Source of the DNA: Pyrenophora tritici-repentis
Taxonomy: Eukaryota > Ascomycota > Dothideomycetes > Pleosporales > Pleosporaceae
Assembly (NCBI RefSeq): GCF_003171515.1
Contig: NC_089399.1
Span: 1,364,001-1,428,000, forward strand
Reading direction: 5' to 3'
Length of the DNA: 64,000 bases
Of the stretch, positions 11,223 through 22,589 are shown piece after piece. The notes beneath the pieces are model-generated. The model worked only from the letters and a program-made list of their open reading frames with translations, ran no database searches and was not told the origin of the DNA. A program made the translations under genes and the position numbers. The first letter of the stretch is position 1. Each line of letters starts with the position of its first letter.

Positions 11223-12521
11223 AAGAGTATGAGATGACGGAAATGGATGTCTGGAACGGGACCATGTGCCCATGAAATCGCACTTGTGAAGGAACTAGTA
11301 GAAGCACTGGACCAACCGCGATCTAAACAGTACACTAAAGGCCCGTTACCCGCGCGCAATCCTCTATCACGGGAACCATGATCCTCCCGGAGAAGAGCCC
11401 GCGGCCCGAAAGTAGTTGTACTCGCCGTTGTAGTTGCAACAACCAAGATACCCCTACAAACTAATATGAATCGATTACAATACTCAGCAAGTCACAGTCT
11501 TACTACCTACCATAATGACGTTACATTACAACGTAACAACGGGGAACATACCCGACGCATAACCCTTTCCTTTGCCTTACACTACCACATTACTACTCCT
11601 ACTCAGCCTCCAACCCCATCGCATAACCCCGCCAAGACCCCCCAACGTCCAAAAAGCCCTCAGAGACCTGGTCCCCACAAAACAGACAACGGCCCAGGGT
11701 AAACTCCCCACTTATCCTACTACCGGCGTGGCTGAGCAAGATCCAGGTACAGAAGCAACTATTTTAGTAACGCACGAGAGTGGGTACGGACGGGAAGGCA
11801 GGGAAGGGGGCGAGAGAGAAGGGGTGATGCTTGAGGAGTGCTTGTTGAGGCGTTCAGAGGAGGATGGTCGGGCGTGTGGTGTTTCAGGTGAGAGGGGGGA
11901 TGGGAGAGTGGAGGGGAAAGAGGGGGAATGGGGGCCTTGACGGAAATAAGGGACTGAGAGGAGAGAGGTAGAATAGGGAGAAAGGGATGATAGAGGAGGG
12001 AAGATGTGATAGAGGAAATTGGTGTTTGCTGATGATGAAGAGACTAGCACTGACCCAAGACATCCAAACCATCATGTTTCACATGAAACAACATCACCAC
12101 CACCACCACCAACGCCACCACACCAAAGACACCTCTGCATCACTCATGAAGCAGCCTCATAAAAAAGGTTCAGAGTAAAACAATCGTGTGTGTATTTTCA
12201 ACTCTTGTACATGTGTTTGTGTTTGTGTTCGTGTACGGGGTAAATACCCTCATCGTATCGTTGACAAACCCCCTCCTAAAAACGCCAGCAGATGCAAAAA
12301 ATAAAATAAACAAAAAACAAAGACAAAGAAGGTATATACAACAGAAAAGCCAGTTGGTCACAGACCGTCATCCCCTGATATGCTAAAAAGTGATCAAAAA
12401 ATGAGTGTGGAGAATGTAGCGGGTTCAGCAGCAAAAAACATCATGTTGTTCCGAAATCCAAGTGGTTTCCAGAGCGAATGATTGTATGAATGAATGAATG
12501 AATGTGTAGCGCCCGTGGCGC
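11223..12521. other. Intergenic, low complexity
   Basis: Between two convergent genes. Purine-rich (GGGAGAG) patches around 11770-12010 and a CAC-rich patch around 12090-12125 make chance open frames. No gene supported. Confidence 0.6.
12486..12504. repeat. (ATGA)n microsatellite
   Basis: Nearly five units of a 4-bp repeat just past the stop codon of the LPMO gene, so probably within its 3' UTR. Confidence 0.9.
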
Positions 12522-13793
12522 TTAGTTGGGAACAACGCGGCGGCTAGAGCGGCGGGGACGAGCCACGCGGCCGTAGTAAGCGCGCTTGGTGATGTTGCCG
12601 TTGACGCAAGTAGTGCCAGCGGCAACAGCTTGCCAGACCACATTGCCGTTGTTGCAGAGACCGAATTGGGTGGCACCGTTGCACACGATTGCGCCGTTGG
12701 TGGTGCAAGTGCCTGAACCGCCGCCGACTGAGGGGCTGGAAGGTGTGGAGGGAGTAGAAGGAGTGCCGGTACCGATGGGAGATGGTGGTGAAACTCCTGC
12801 GGGGGCAGTGGGGCCAGCTCCAGTTGGCGCGGTGGGTGTGGCGGTGACGGTGACGAGCGTGGTGGATGTTGGCAGAGCGGGACCGCTGGAGGCGCCAGGG
12901 GCAAAGACACCACCGCCTGGGTTGGAGGGAGGAGGTGATGGCTTGCCGCCAGCTGGCTTGGTAGGAGCAGCTGGAGACTGACCGGCGGCAGGAGAGCTGA
13001 CGGTAGCGGAGGGAGCACCATCAGCTGGCGGTGAAGGAGCGGCAGGAGGTTGACCAGCGGAGGGAGCAGAGGGAGAGCCGCCACTTGGAGCGGAACCAGA
13101 GGGGTCAGAGGGCCCAGAGGGATCAGAAGGAGTAGTTCCAGTAGATCCACAGTCGCCAGTAGGAGCAACGACGCTTGCCGAATCTCCTGAGCCCATCTGA
13201 AGCACTGATCCAGGGTTTGGAATCTTCAAAACCGTGCTGGATACTTGCTTGCAGGAAGTGCTAGCAATGTTGGCAACCAACATGTCGGGAAGGGCGTCGA
13301 ACTTGGACTTGTCACTGGCACCGCCGGAAACTTCGATGGGAGCACAGTTCATGTACATCTCTGGACCGCCGCTCAACTTGGCGAACCAAGTCCAGGCGAA
13401 TGTAGCGTTGCCGTTGGGGATGCTGTCTGGAAGCTCAAAATCGAACTTCAGAGGTCCCCCATCAACACCAGGGCAGCCACCCTCAATAGACTTGATAACC
13501 TTGAAGATGGAGTCCTTGGTGGGTGCAGTGTCCGTGGTAACACTGAGCTGGCATGATCCGCCGCCGTGAACAGCGCTGCCCTTGAAGCTAAGTTCTTGCT
13601 TCTGTCCAACAGCCATTTTGTTCATGGTCGAGATCGAGTAGCCAATGTCGTGCTTGCAGGGGAACTGCGCAGCCTGAATCGGCGAATTGTCGAGCTTGTC
13701 TTTGCTAAATGGAACAGGAGACTCCATGATCATGTGAGCGTTCGCAGTAGCGAACAAGGCCGCCACAGCCATAGTGGTGAATCGGAAAAGCAT
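12522..13793 (-). CDS. AA11-family LPMO with C-terminal chitin-binding-like module
   Basis: Secreted copper enzyme expected to cleave crystalline chitin oxidatively. One exon, 423 aa. The signal peptide ends ...FATANA and cleavage leaves His20 as the mature N-terminus (HMIMESPVPF), half of the histidine brace; His76 in GSAVHGGG is the second brace histidine. Cysteines at PCKHD, GSCQL, EGGCPG, MNCAP and SCKQV fit the AA11 fold (to about residue 225). A ~140-residue Pro/Ser/Gly linker follows, then a module with GTCTTNGAIVC and QFGLCNNGN and AGTTC, matching the X278-type domain often attached to AA11 enzymes. The tail is strongly basic (RPRRSSRRVV). The start at 13793 is chosen over longer open frame upstream because only it gives a signal peptide followed by His. 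Confidence 0.9.
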   Translation of the reverse strand: MLFRFTTMAVAALFATANAHMIMESPVPFSKDKLDNSPIQAAQFPCKHDIGYSISTMNKMAVGQKQELSFKGSAVHGGGSCQLSVTTDTAPTKDSIFKVIKSIEGGCPGVDGGPLKFDFELPDSIPNGNATFAWTWFAKLSGGPEMYMNCAPIEVSGGASDKSKFDALPDMLVANIASTSCKQVSSTVLKIPNPGSVLQMGSGDSASVVAPTGDCGSTGTTPSDPSGPSDPSGSAPSGGSPSAPSAGQPPAAPSPPADGAPSATVSSPAAGQSPAAPTKPAGGKPSPPPSNPGGGVFAPGASSGPALPTSTTLVTVTATPTAPTGAGPTAPAGVSPPSPIGTGTPSTPSTPSSPSVGGGSGTCTTNGAIVCNGATQFGLCNNGNVVWQAVAAGTTCVNGNITKRAYYGRVARPRRSSRRVVPN

Positions 13794-14783
13794 GATGTTG
13801 GTGGTAAAATGGTATCGTACAACGACACTGATGGAATGCAGAAAAGTGTGTAGGGAATGTAGTGATCTAGCCCGGCTAGTCGTGTTGAAAATACTGCAAT
13901 GCAAAGAATGTAGAAGCTGCTGAATGAGCGTGGTTTTTGATGAGAAGAAACATTTTGCGAGGCTGTTTCTAGTCTTATATGCCAGTGTCACGGTGGCCAG
14001 CGTCAACGGCATGAAACAGGCGGTCCAGGTACGCTGAACCTCTCAGCCAAGGGAATAGTAGAATGCCTTAGGATCCACGCAGGTACGTTATGCGTTGACG
14101 CCATGATGGGAAAGCGGAACAGCGTAGGCTGCCTGGACTCGAGGATGGCCATGCTTCGACCTGCGAGGCTTTCGCTGAAGTTTCGTTTCGATGTTGCATT
14201 CGGTCCATCATTGGGCGAGGCTGTGTCGCTTAGCGGGCCGGCAAAAGATCCGGGCCCCTGGCGGTTTTATGCTGCGTCGCATGTTGGACCTGACTATCCC
14301 TGTCCTACGTGGCCGATTGGTGAGCCACATACTTCCTCTTTCTACGCTGTCGCGTTGATGTGTCCACAATCCGAATCGCCGCGGCTACTCCCAAAGCTTG
14401 ATTTCTCTCGAAGCCACGTATGGTCTGTCACAGTGTCCTGCTGTGGACACAAAGGATTGGTTATGGTCCATCGTCAAAGCGTTGATCGTAATGTCTAGAG
14501 ATTGTAAGTGGAATAACGCCACCAAATATTGCAGGTATAATAGAGCCATCGCGTGGTCAGAGTCCCATCCACATTCCCATCAAGTATCCAAAGCCGAGAT
14601 AGTCTTTTGCCGACACAGGGGCCCACAAAGCCGGCATCCAGTGTATCCATGCATGGTGACTTGCATGAAGCAGCTTCGCTTCTTCCGGAGGCTGTGCTCT
14701 CACCAACGGCATAGTCGCTATGACCAGGTACGCCACCACACGCTGCGCCACAACCAAAGAGGTAGGGAAGACGGGCGGCTTTC
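13794..14783. other. Intergenic: LPMO promoter
   Basis: Promoter side of the LPMO gene and 3' flank of the membrane protein gene. Nothing else recognised. Confidence 0.6.
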
Positions 14784-17174
14784 TTAACGGTAGAGACGTC
14801 CGCGTTCTAACTTCCGTAGTGGAATGCCCGATGCAAGCGCAATGTGGCCAATATCGTCGTCCCCACGCACGTCGGCTATATGAACCTCAACATCTTTGAG
14901 AAGTCTTGCCCGTTCCATGGCATCGAGCATTGTCCCACCCTGTGGGATCTTGAGCCATGGGTTTTCATATGTCATGCTCGTCACAAACCCGAACATCTCT
15001 GGTCCAAGAGTCTTTCTTTTGAGAATCAAGCCGACGCTGCCCGTTATCAAAATAACGGTCGATGCAGCCAATAGCAGAGCAAGCCATGCAACGTTGCAGA
15101 CGAATATCTCTTCTGTCGATGTAGTATTACCAGTTGTTGTTGCACCCAGGAAAGCCGAGTTTGTTTGATCGATGGTCTGCGAGAACTTCGTGAACCAGCT
15201 AAAGACTGAGTGTTCGGTTATGGACAAATTTGCTGGGAGATACACATTTGCATCGGTGACCGGTAGAGTATCTGGTCCGTAAGCCGACAGGTTGTTGCTC
15301 AGACTACCGAAATAGCCAGACGACTGGCTACTAAGCTGGTAGTAAGTATTCAAGACCAGACTCAACCTTCTGGAAAAGACGTCTGGTTGTAACCCAAAAA
15401 GATTCGCGTACGCTACATCTGCATACAGACGCCCGGCTTTCTGAATGAATGGAAAGCTTGAAGTGTTAGCCAGAAAAAGCTCAGTAGGACTTGAGCCTTC
15501 GGTGAACTTGATCGCCGTCGGAAACTTGTGGGCAACGTTTTTTAGGATTTCGAAAGACTCAAATGCTGTCAATGCATTCGGTCGTGTGTCGGTTATCGAC
15601 TTCCTGGTCTTGGAAGCCGCGCATTGGGTTCCGGCGCATTTTACATATGCTTCGACGTGATGTTGGAGAAGTGTACATGTGGCGATGTTTAGGCCTTGCG
15701 TCATTCCGTCCTTGGTGATACCATACACGGATGCAAAAGTTAAATCTCTCGGTGTATTTTTCTCACTTTCACTCAGTCGGGACTGATTGTAGTGACCTGC
15801 AAAACCATCCAATCGGCCGAGGTAAAGGTCCCTATCCAGTTGATTAGTGGGTGGAGAACGCGCTAGATCTCGGGTAGTGTCGATGAGAAACGAGGCAGGG
15901 CCATCCAAAGTATCGAATGGATGCAGTTCCCAATCCGACTTGTTTGACCAGATTTGACCAGGTATCATCTCATCTAATTTGGTGTAGTTCGTGGATGTTG
16001 GTTCATTTGTACCATGGGTTCCTGGATATAGTTCTTGCTTGAAAGGCCCACACGATACGGCCATGTAGTTGTACTCTAGCGTGAAATTGCTGCTGGCGTT
16101 GCTTGGCAGTCCAGCAACTGGTACACCCACCAAAGACGTATATGTCTCAGGTACTGAAACCTGACGGGATACCTCTATCCATCCATCGGTGTCTGGAACT
16201 GACTGATTGGGCGCATCCAGACTTGGTATCTTGACGTTCCCCCAAGAATCCTGAGGACCAAGCTTGACGGACTGTGGGGCAAGTAATGCTGCGTTGTACA
16301 GAGCACCAGCCTGAGCATATTTTCCCCCTGCGAGGTTTCCTGTGGCTATAGGAAATATTGCACCCGCGGGACCTGTCGTGAGATAGCGAAGCTTGATGCT
16401 TGAATAGCTTGCTTCATGTTCCCGACTCATCAAGCGAAGAGATGCTTGACCTCCTAGCGGAGATAAAGCCCAGAGGAAGAGTAGGTTTACGCCCACAACG
16501 GTGAGCCGCTGCATTAGAAGTTGGCTTTCGAAAGTACCCCAGACGGACTGGCTAGCCATCAAAAGCTCCAGGGTCTGGTGAGAATTAGTAAATCTCTCAA
16601 GCATCGGATAGAACAGACTGAAGCAACATGATGCATACTAACTCACACTAATTTTTGTGCCTCTCTCCACAAGATAGCGTGCTATCATTTTCATGCTGCG
16701 TCCGCATATTGCAGCGAAGACTATAGGAAATATGGTAGGGCCCTATCAAGATTAGTACGCAGTTGGTATAGTAGGGCAACATTAGCATACCAAGTTCATA
16801 GCAGACTCGACCTTTTTTCCAAAAGCATTACCGTTGGTTGGCTTGCCATGTAAACTAGCAGTAGCAACCCCAAGGACTAGAAAATATTAGGATCTGTCGT
16901 GTTTCTGAGCTTCGAGAAACCCACGGATGAAGTACACCGGTAATAGTACGAGCAGGAGGTCGCCAATTCCGTAAAGATATGAGAGCCAAGTATGTTTCTT
17001 CAACGGCCTTGCTTCCTCAGGCCAGCTTTCCACACGTTCTATGCTCGTCTCGAACGTCTTCGATTTTGGTGGTGCCAAGGGCGGAGCCATTGGAGTCGTC
17101 TCTTCCGCCACTGAGCCCAAGACATATCGCCGGAAGGAATTCCATTGCGACCTAACGCTGGTGTTGGTATCCAT
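14784..17174 (-). CDS. Multi-pass membrane protein, function unknown
   Basis: I do not recognise a characterised family. Exons (minus) 17174-16925, 16876-16791, 16742-16647 and 16574-14784 give 740 aa. Hydrophobic helices: residues ~68-92 (GIGDLLLVLLPVYFILLGVAT), ~113-127 (IFPIVFAAICG), ~165-185 (LTVVGVNLLFLWALSPLGG) and ~657-680 (WLALLLAASTVILITGSVGLIL). Between the third and last helix lies a ~460-residue extracytoplasmic-looking domain rich in Asn-X-Ser/Thr sites. The layout, three N-terminal helices, a big glycosylatable loop and one C-terminal helix, is seen in lineage-specific ascomycete proteins of unknown role. Introns are 48, 48 and 72 nt; the first (donor GTGGGT at 16924) removes an in-frame stop and restores one continuous helix. 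Confidence 0.8.
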
Positions 17175-18358
17175 GATGGCTGATGCGGGTCGTCACGCGA
17201 TGCGTACGACCGGTGTAAGCAGATGAGGCTTATGGTTCGCGAGGAGCGAACACCTTTTCTTTTGCATGACTCTCATGAGGCACAGTAATAGCGAATCCAC
17301 AGCATAGCGCTAAGATAACCCCTGGGTTAGGAGCGCGCTTCCAGACGTGATGCTGCAATGGAGCATTTTCAACGAATCGATTGCTGCGCTGAAACTCGAA
17401 GCGCCCGCCGAGCCCCTACTCCGTCCCGGGATTTTGGGTGCGCAATGTGAGCGACAGGACTGCTCTGCATGTCGGCATATCTGCGGTACCGCTCCAATCA
17501 TGATTATTTTGCGTTGCTGAGGCTATGTTTAGAGGGATGATGGATGTATGGAGCGGGTGACGCTGTCACGTTGACGGGCGGCAGGAGCCGTGCCGGCATG
17601 ACCCCATCATTTAGCGCTTACGCAAATTCTCAAAAGAGTGCCTTCCCTCCCCACTCAAGGCACACTGGCACTCAGAATGGACCAAAGCGCCATCCTAAGG
17701 CTCTTAGACCGACAACTACTGGAACTTCACCGACCATGTTGTTGTCGCTCGACATGTTCCTCCACTCGAACCGGTCAAGCGACAGGTCATCCTCGACGCG
17801 TCTGAACCCCCAACACCGCGTTATGGTCGGCACGATGAGTACTACCGAAGTCACTGTCCTGAGCTGAGATGTCTTGGAAAGTATTGCGCACGCGACAAAG
17901 AGCATGTGGCGTCTACCTAGACATCGTTTCAATGTGCGCTTGTATCCATCAGTTCTAAACGACAAGTGTAAACACTGAGGACGATCATAAAAAGCAACTT
18001 CGATGCCTTGCGCTAGATTCACACGTCATGGCGAGTGCCGATCGAAGTTTGTAGTATGAAAAGGTTAACCCTCAGGCTCTAGCCTAGTACTCCAGACAAT
18101 ACAAATCAAGGAAGTCATCGGGTTTTAGACAACACGTGAAGGGGCGTAGACATGGGACTGCTCAGCGCCACACTGACAAGGTACTCATGATGCATTGAAA
18201 GTGAATACGCCCTTCCCAGCTGAGCACTTCAGTTCCGTGTGATTCTATATGGAAGTGGTTGCCTGACCGCTGGGCTTGGGGGCGCAAGATGTGGTCGTCT
18301 CTCGTCTTCGTATCTAATCTCACATTCTGCAAACCCATCCACTAATCGCCCTAACAAG
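17175..18358. other. Intergenic
   Basis: Between two divergently transcribed genes. Contains scattered chance open frames on both strands but none with a signal, domain or splice support. Confidence 0.55.
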
Positions 18359-19669
18359 ATGAAGAAAGAAGCTGAAGAAGCGGTCGAATCGGTATGCTAT
18401 TTCACTGATTTGGATACCTCAAGAAATACTAACCCAGCCTGTGTAGGCCAAAGGACTACTTGAAGACATCGTCATTGTTGTCTCGCTTGTGCGGACCTTG
18501 ACAGACTCTTTCGGTTCTGTCAAAGACCTTTATCGCAAGCTCAAGCCCAAGTCCAAACAGAAAGACAGCGACAGCGAGGATGACAAACATCATTTCCGGA
18601 GGCCCTTCCACAGTCGCCGGGACTCCGGCTTCAGTGTGCACAAGAAGAAAGAAAGCGAATTCAGCGATAGTGAGGAGGAGCTCGTTTGCACTTCATCTAT
18701 TCAAGTTCGTGCAGAGTATGAACGCGGATACCGTAAGCTAGGAGAGCCTTTCGCGCGTGGAGATAGTATGGACTTTTCACCGCTTGAGGTGTATAACACT
18801 GACGTGCCATAGCTACCACGCACATACAACTCCAGACGCAAATCATACAGCTTCAACAAACGCTCCTCAGTATACACCAAGACCTTCTACTGAGCACGTA
18901 TATGGCGCCGTCATCTTCGCACTCACACCTCGTGCGCCTCCTTCAGACAACTCGGAAGGCGCGTGCGGCCTCGATCGCGGCGTTGAACTTGCAGTACCAG
19001 CGCATGCTGGAACCGATGCCAATCCTGTCGCCACTTCCGCCGAGAGAAGATCCAATCTTCAATATACCTGGATCTTTTCCTCCACCCGACAGTTCCCGAC
19101 GCAAGTCCGAGCCGTTCCCGCCAAGGCGACGCATGAGCAATAGCTCGAGTTGCTCGAGTGAATCCCAGGAGAAGGAGAAGGAGAAACAGAAAGAGAAGGA
19201 AAGGGAGAAGAAGGTCAAGATTGAGCTACCCCCGAAGCCCAAACCTAAGCCCACGCCCACGCCTCCACCTCTATCGCACAGTAACAGCCTCTTCTGCGTC
19301 TACGCCAAGGATCTCCAACACAACCCTACCATCCCTCTAGCCGACACCTACAAGCTCAGCGGAGACAACAAATGTCCATTCTGTCGCAGAAACATCGACA
19401 TGAAGCCTGGCAAAGCATGGGAGATCATCACAGACGAGTGCAAAGTGAAGGAGAGCCGCTACCGCAAAGCCATATACCGAACCTTCCGAGTGAAGAACCG
19501 TTTCGTAGTCAAGAGTCACAGAGAACAAGGCGGTTTCGCATGCGTACTCTGCGCCAGGTTCAGGAAGTGGGATACAGTTTGTCGGGAAGTCAGTTTGCTC
19601 ATGGATCATCTCTGGAGAGAGCATTCGGGTGATGAGTTGGCAAGGGATAGCGATATTATCGAGTGCTAG
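18359..19669 (+). CDS. Ser/Lys-rich protein with Cys/His-rich C-terminal domain
   Basis: Not recognised as a named gene. Exons 18359-18391, 18447-18788 and 18836-19669 give 402 aa. The N-terminus is short and hydrophobic (EDIVIVVSLVRTL), followed by a charged, Ser/Asp-rich linker. Residues ~215-255 are almost pure Glu/Lys (EKEKEKQKEKEREKK), probably a single charged helix, then a Lys/Pro-rich spacer. The C-terminal ~130 residues form the likely folded part: CPFC, an EC pair, CVLC, TVCRE and DHLWREH give a CX2C...CX2C...C...HX3-4H pattern consistent with zinc binding. The second intron (47 nt) uses an unusual GTGTAT donor but is the only phase-correct junction found. DNA or protein binding through the C-terminus is inferred. 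Confidence 0.75.
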
Positions 19670-19776
19670 TCTGTAGTAGGTTTCAGGTCAGGTCAGGTTA
19701 CGGCGTTGTCGTGATACCCTTTATTGTTGTTTGCGTTGAAGTTACTTAATTAATGATTATGATTTTTTCTTATTAT

Positions 19777-20878
19777 CTAGAATGTAGCTACTATTTCAGC
19801 ATCCCCTTCTACACCTCTAATCCTCAGTCCACCTCGCTTAGTCTTTTCTGTCCCACCACATTTAGAGATAGCGTCAAAGTACCACCGATGCGCTTCAACG
19901 TCCACGTAAAGCCACGCCATGTTTCCCCTTAGGTTCATGGATCCTTCGTACACTTTGATGTCGCTGGCCTGGACATCCTGGCCAGTCGCCTTGTTGATGT
20001 AGTACTCCGGGCTGATGTGAACGTAGCCCATTGTGAGAAGAGGAACTCTCGGGATGGGGTCGTTCCAGTGGGTCACGCGGTAGTTGCCTCCAGGTTGGTT
20101 GGTGATGTAGTTACTAATTTTGGCACCTCCAATACGCGGGGAACCGAAGTTGTATAATGCGACGGTGTATCCATCATGACGCATATTAGCAGCAGCGAGT
20201 GTTGCGATTGCGGCCCCAAGCGAATGGCCTGTTACGGTGATTTTGTACTGGGGGAAAGAGGCAGCTGCTTGTTGTACGGCTGGCATCACGCGGTCCTTTG
20301 CATCTAGCCATGATTGCCAGAAACCTCTGTGTGCTGTGCAGTCGTCGCAAAGTTTTGTTTGGGTGACATCCATATCCAGGTTTGTGCGCCAGTTGTCGAG
20401 AGAGGAGCTGCCGCGGAATGAGACGACGATGAGCTGGTTGGTGTGGTCCACTGCGACAAAACCTGTCACGTCGGTAGATGTTTCCTGTCTATTTGTTTCT
20501 GTTAGTAATCTACATTTTTGACATGGCGCACGTCCCTTCATCAAGGGGCACTTGTGGGGTGACATACCGGCTGTACTCCGCTGCGGTGATGGAGTCTGCA
20601 TCTTGAACGCGTGGGCAGTTTCCACCGGCGCATTCGATTTGGTCGCCAGGCGAGTTAAAGTTGTTTGGGCAATAGGCTGCTGTCGAATATTGCCCCATCA
20701 GTTCGAATTGACTCATGAGGTTTGAGTCAACGACGGCTGACGACGGACCGGAGAGTGGCCCCCCTGAAAATAGACCACGTGCGAGTACCGATGAGTCTCT
20801 CTCCTGAATAAGTGGCGCAGCTGTGCATTTCATTGCACTCAGTAGCACGGTAATAACGAGAGACGAGGAGGAGAACAT
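19777..20878 (-). CDS. Secreted class 3 lipase
   Basis: Extracellular triacylglycerol lipase or feruloyl-esterase-like enzyme of the lipase_3 family. Exons (minus) 20878-20568 and 20488-19777 give 340 aa. The N-terminus is a signal peptide (MFSSSSLVITVLLSAMKCTAA) with a short propeptide. Family landmarks: IVVSFRGSSSLDNW (conserved RGT-like segment), the lipase box TGHSLGAA with nucleophile Ser193, NFGSPRIGG, then the DPIPRVP segment with the catalytic Asp and a His in the EAHRWYF segment. Paired cysteines (CDDC, CPNNF, CAGGNCP) fit a secreted protein. The 79-nt intron (GTATGT...AATAG) joins the two halves in phase, giving SRQETSTDVTGF. Substrate preference cannot be read off. Confidence 0.9.
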
Positions 20879-21532
20879 GGTTACTTGGCACAGCGGGAAG
20901 GAATGACTGAGAAAAGAAAGATTGACTGAGTATAATGAGAAAGCACTAAAGACCAAAGAGAGTGAGCGACAATGTACCTACATATAATCAGATACGACCC
21001 TCATCTGTCACCTCGATGGTTTCCCAAGGAATCCATCATGTGCCTTGATCACAAAAAGCCAACCCTAGAATGCCAGATGCGGACAACTAGACAAGGTGGT
21101 GCTCTCGATTCGCAACATTTTTCTCTGGATGAGCCTAGTATAATGAAACGATTGGATCTTTCTATATCAAGAGGCAGCAGCGTAGCGAGGCTTGCCGCCG
21201 TCGTATTGCAGTTCTGTCGCGCTATTGGTTGAGTGGTGGAAGTGACTCGTGAGGCGGCGGCTAGTAACCGGCAGCGCTCGTGCATCTAGACCCTTGTCTG
21301 AATCGTATTAATTTGCAACCATTGTCTAAGGTAGTGCAGTGGATATGGGCTTCGTGTTGGACGATGTTAGCTTGCGGGGAACGAAAGAGCCGTGGAACCG
21401 GCCAAAAGAAGCGCTAGGATCTGTGCATACGTCCATACGGTTAGCGCGTGTTTGACTCCATTTAACTTTGGCCTAGCTATTCAGGGCTTTCCCTTTACTC
21501 CGACATGTCGCAAACGAATCGCGCTTGTACTT
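20879..21532. other. Intergenic: lipase promoter
   Basis: Lies between two minus-strand genes; promoter of the lipase gene and 3' flank of the next. Nothing else seen. Confidence 0.6.
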
Positions 21533-22589
21533 CTATCCGACCGTTTCGACGTCAAACACCACCGGCGCCTCAATTGTCTCGGTCTTCATGATTTTCATAG
21601 TCACATGATGTGTTTCTCCATTCCCATCAACTTCAAGATGTGTAACACGGTTACTACGGAGGAACCCATCTCTTGGGGTTCTCTTCACCAGCTCCTGTGT
21701 TTCCAGTTAGCGTGAGGTGTTTCTTGAGACGGTCCTGATCTGGTCGCCAGAAATAGGTGACAAGGTCAACATACACTGCTAAAAATGTTCCGCGTAGGCC
21801 TAAACCAGAGACCTTTGAAGGAGATGGCGTAACCTCCAGGCTCCTGCTAATGTTAGTCTCACTCTGATATCGAGTGTCGTACGGAGAGAAGGTAAGACTT
21901 ACTTTATCCCATAGCTTCTCCTGGTCGACACCAGAGCTGATCGAACTCGAAGCATCCGCTTTGAACTTTGCAATATTCGTCGCCCCTAATTCTGTCCCAG
22001 CATCTATATTCTTCCCAGTCTTGTTCCACATCGATATCTCGCATTTTGCTGTTACCCATGTCTGGGTAATGATCCAGACTCCAAATTGTTCGATTTGCGA
22101 CCCGTGTTTGACAATCAGATTTTTGCGATTGTCTTCCATCCATTTCATGATGACTGCTTCAGCCTCGGAATTGAATTTATGGTTCTCCACGGGTGCTAAG
22201 GTCTTCAGGCTTGCGCCGGCATCTGATGTTCTTTTTCTCTCAGCGTCGAATCCTAGGTCAACAGGGGCTTGAGCGGCCACGCCAGAGAGTCCAGCGTTGA
22301 CCTTGAAGCCTTTCTCTTCGTCTCTTTCCACTGATAGGGGATCCCAAGTACTTGATGTTGGGTCCTGTAGCATCGTCACAAGTTGATCTTGTGGACATTT
22401 GTAATGTTTCATGGCAAGTTGTCGGTAGTCGCGGAGATCTACAATGTCCTCCCAGAGTCCGGTGTCATCGAAGTATCCACAAGCGCCAGGACGGAACGTG
22501 TCCGCACTTGCTGGTGTGTATAGAAAGGTGCCTTCAGTGCATTGGCTCATCAGAATGGCATAAGCCAGATCCATCTTAACGCGCGACAT
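21533..22589 (-). CDS. Candidate gasdermin-like (RCD-1/HET-Q1-type) protein
   Basis: Three exons (minus) 22589-21903, 21843-21775 and 21694-21533 give 305 aa; both introns (59 and 80 nt) have consensus donors (GTAAGT, GTATGT). No signal peptide and no membrane helix. Residues ~34-55 contain PGACGYFDDTG followed by an acidic/hydrophobic IVDLRDY stretch; residues 169-177 read FGVWIITQT, followed by alternating strand-like sequence (AKCEISMW), a Gly-rich turn, and GGYAISFKGL at 232-241. This order (V/I-I-T-x-T-x-x-T-x-K strand, variable loop, then a Gly-x-x-hydrophobic-x-Phe strand) parallels the N-terminal pore-forming domain of animal gasdermins and, by length (family ~250-300 aa), the fungal gasdermin-like proteins that control allorecognition cell death. 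This is pattern resemblance only. No protease or NLR gene, the usual partner in fungi, lies next to it. Alternative: an unrelated lineage-specific beta-rich protein. Confidence 0.55.

Noticed and set aside
12090..12125. His-rich peptide (HHHHHH) as a small gene
   Set aside because: It is a CAC-repeat tract translated in one frame; no further support.
21844..21902. Reading through the first intron of the gasdermin-like gene
   Set aside because: The unspliced frame is open, but GTAAGT and CAG at its ends and a clean in-phase join to the next exon favour splicing.
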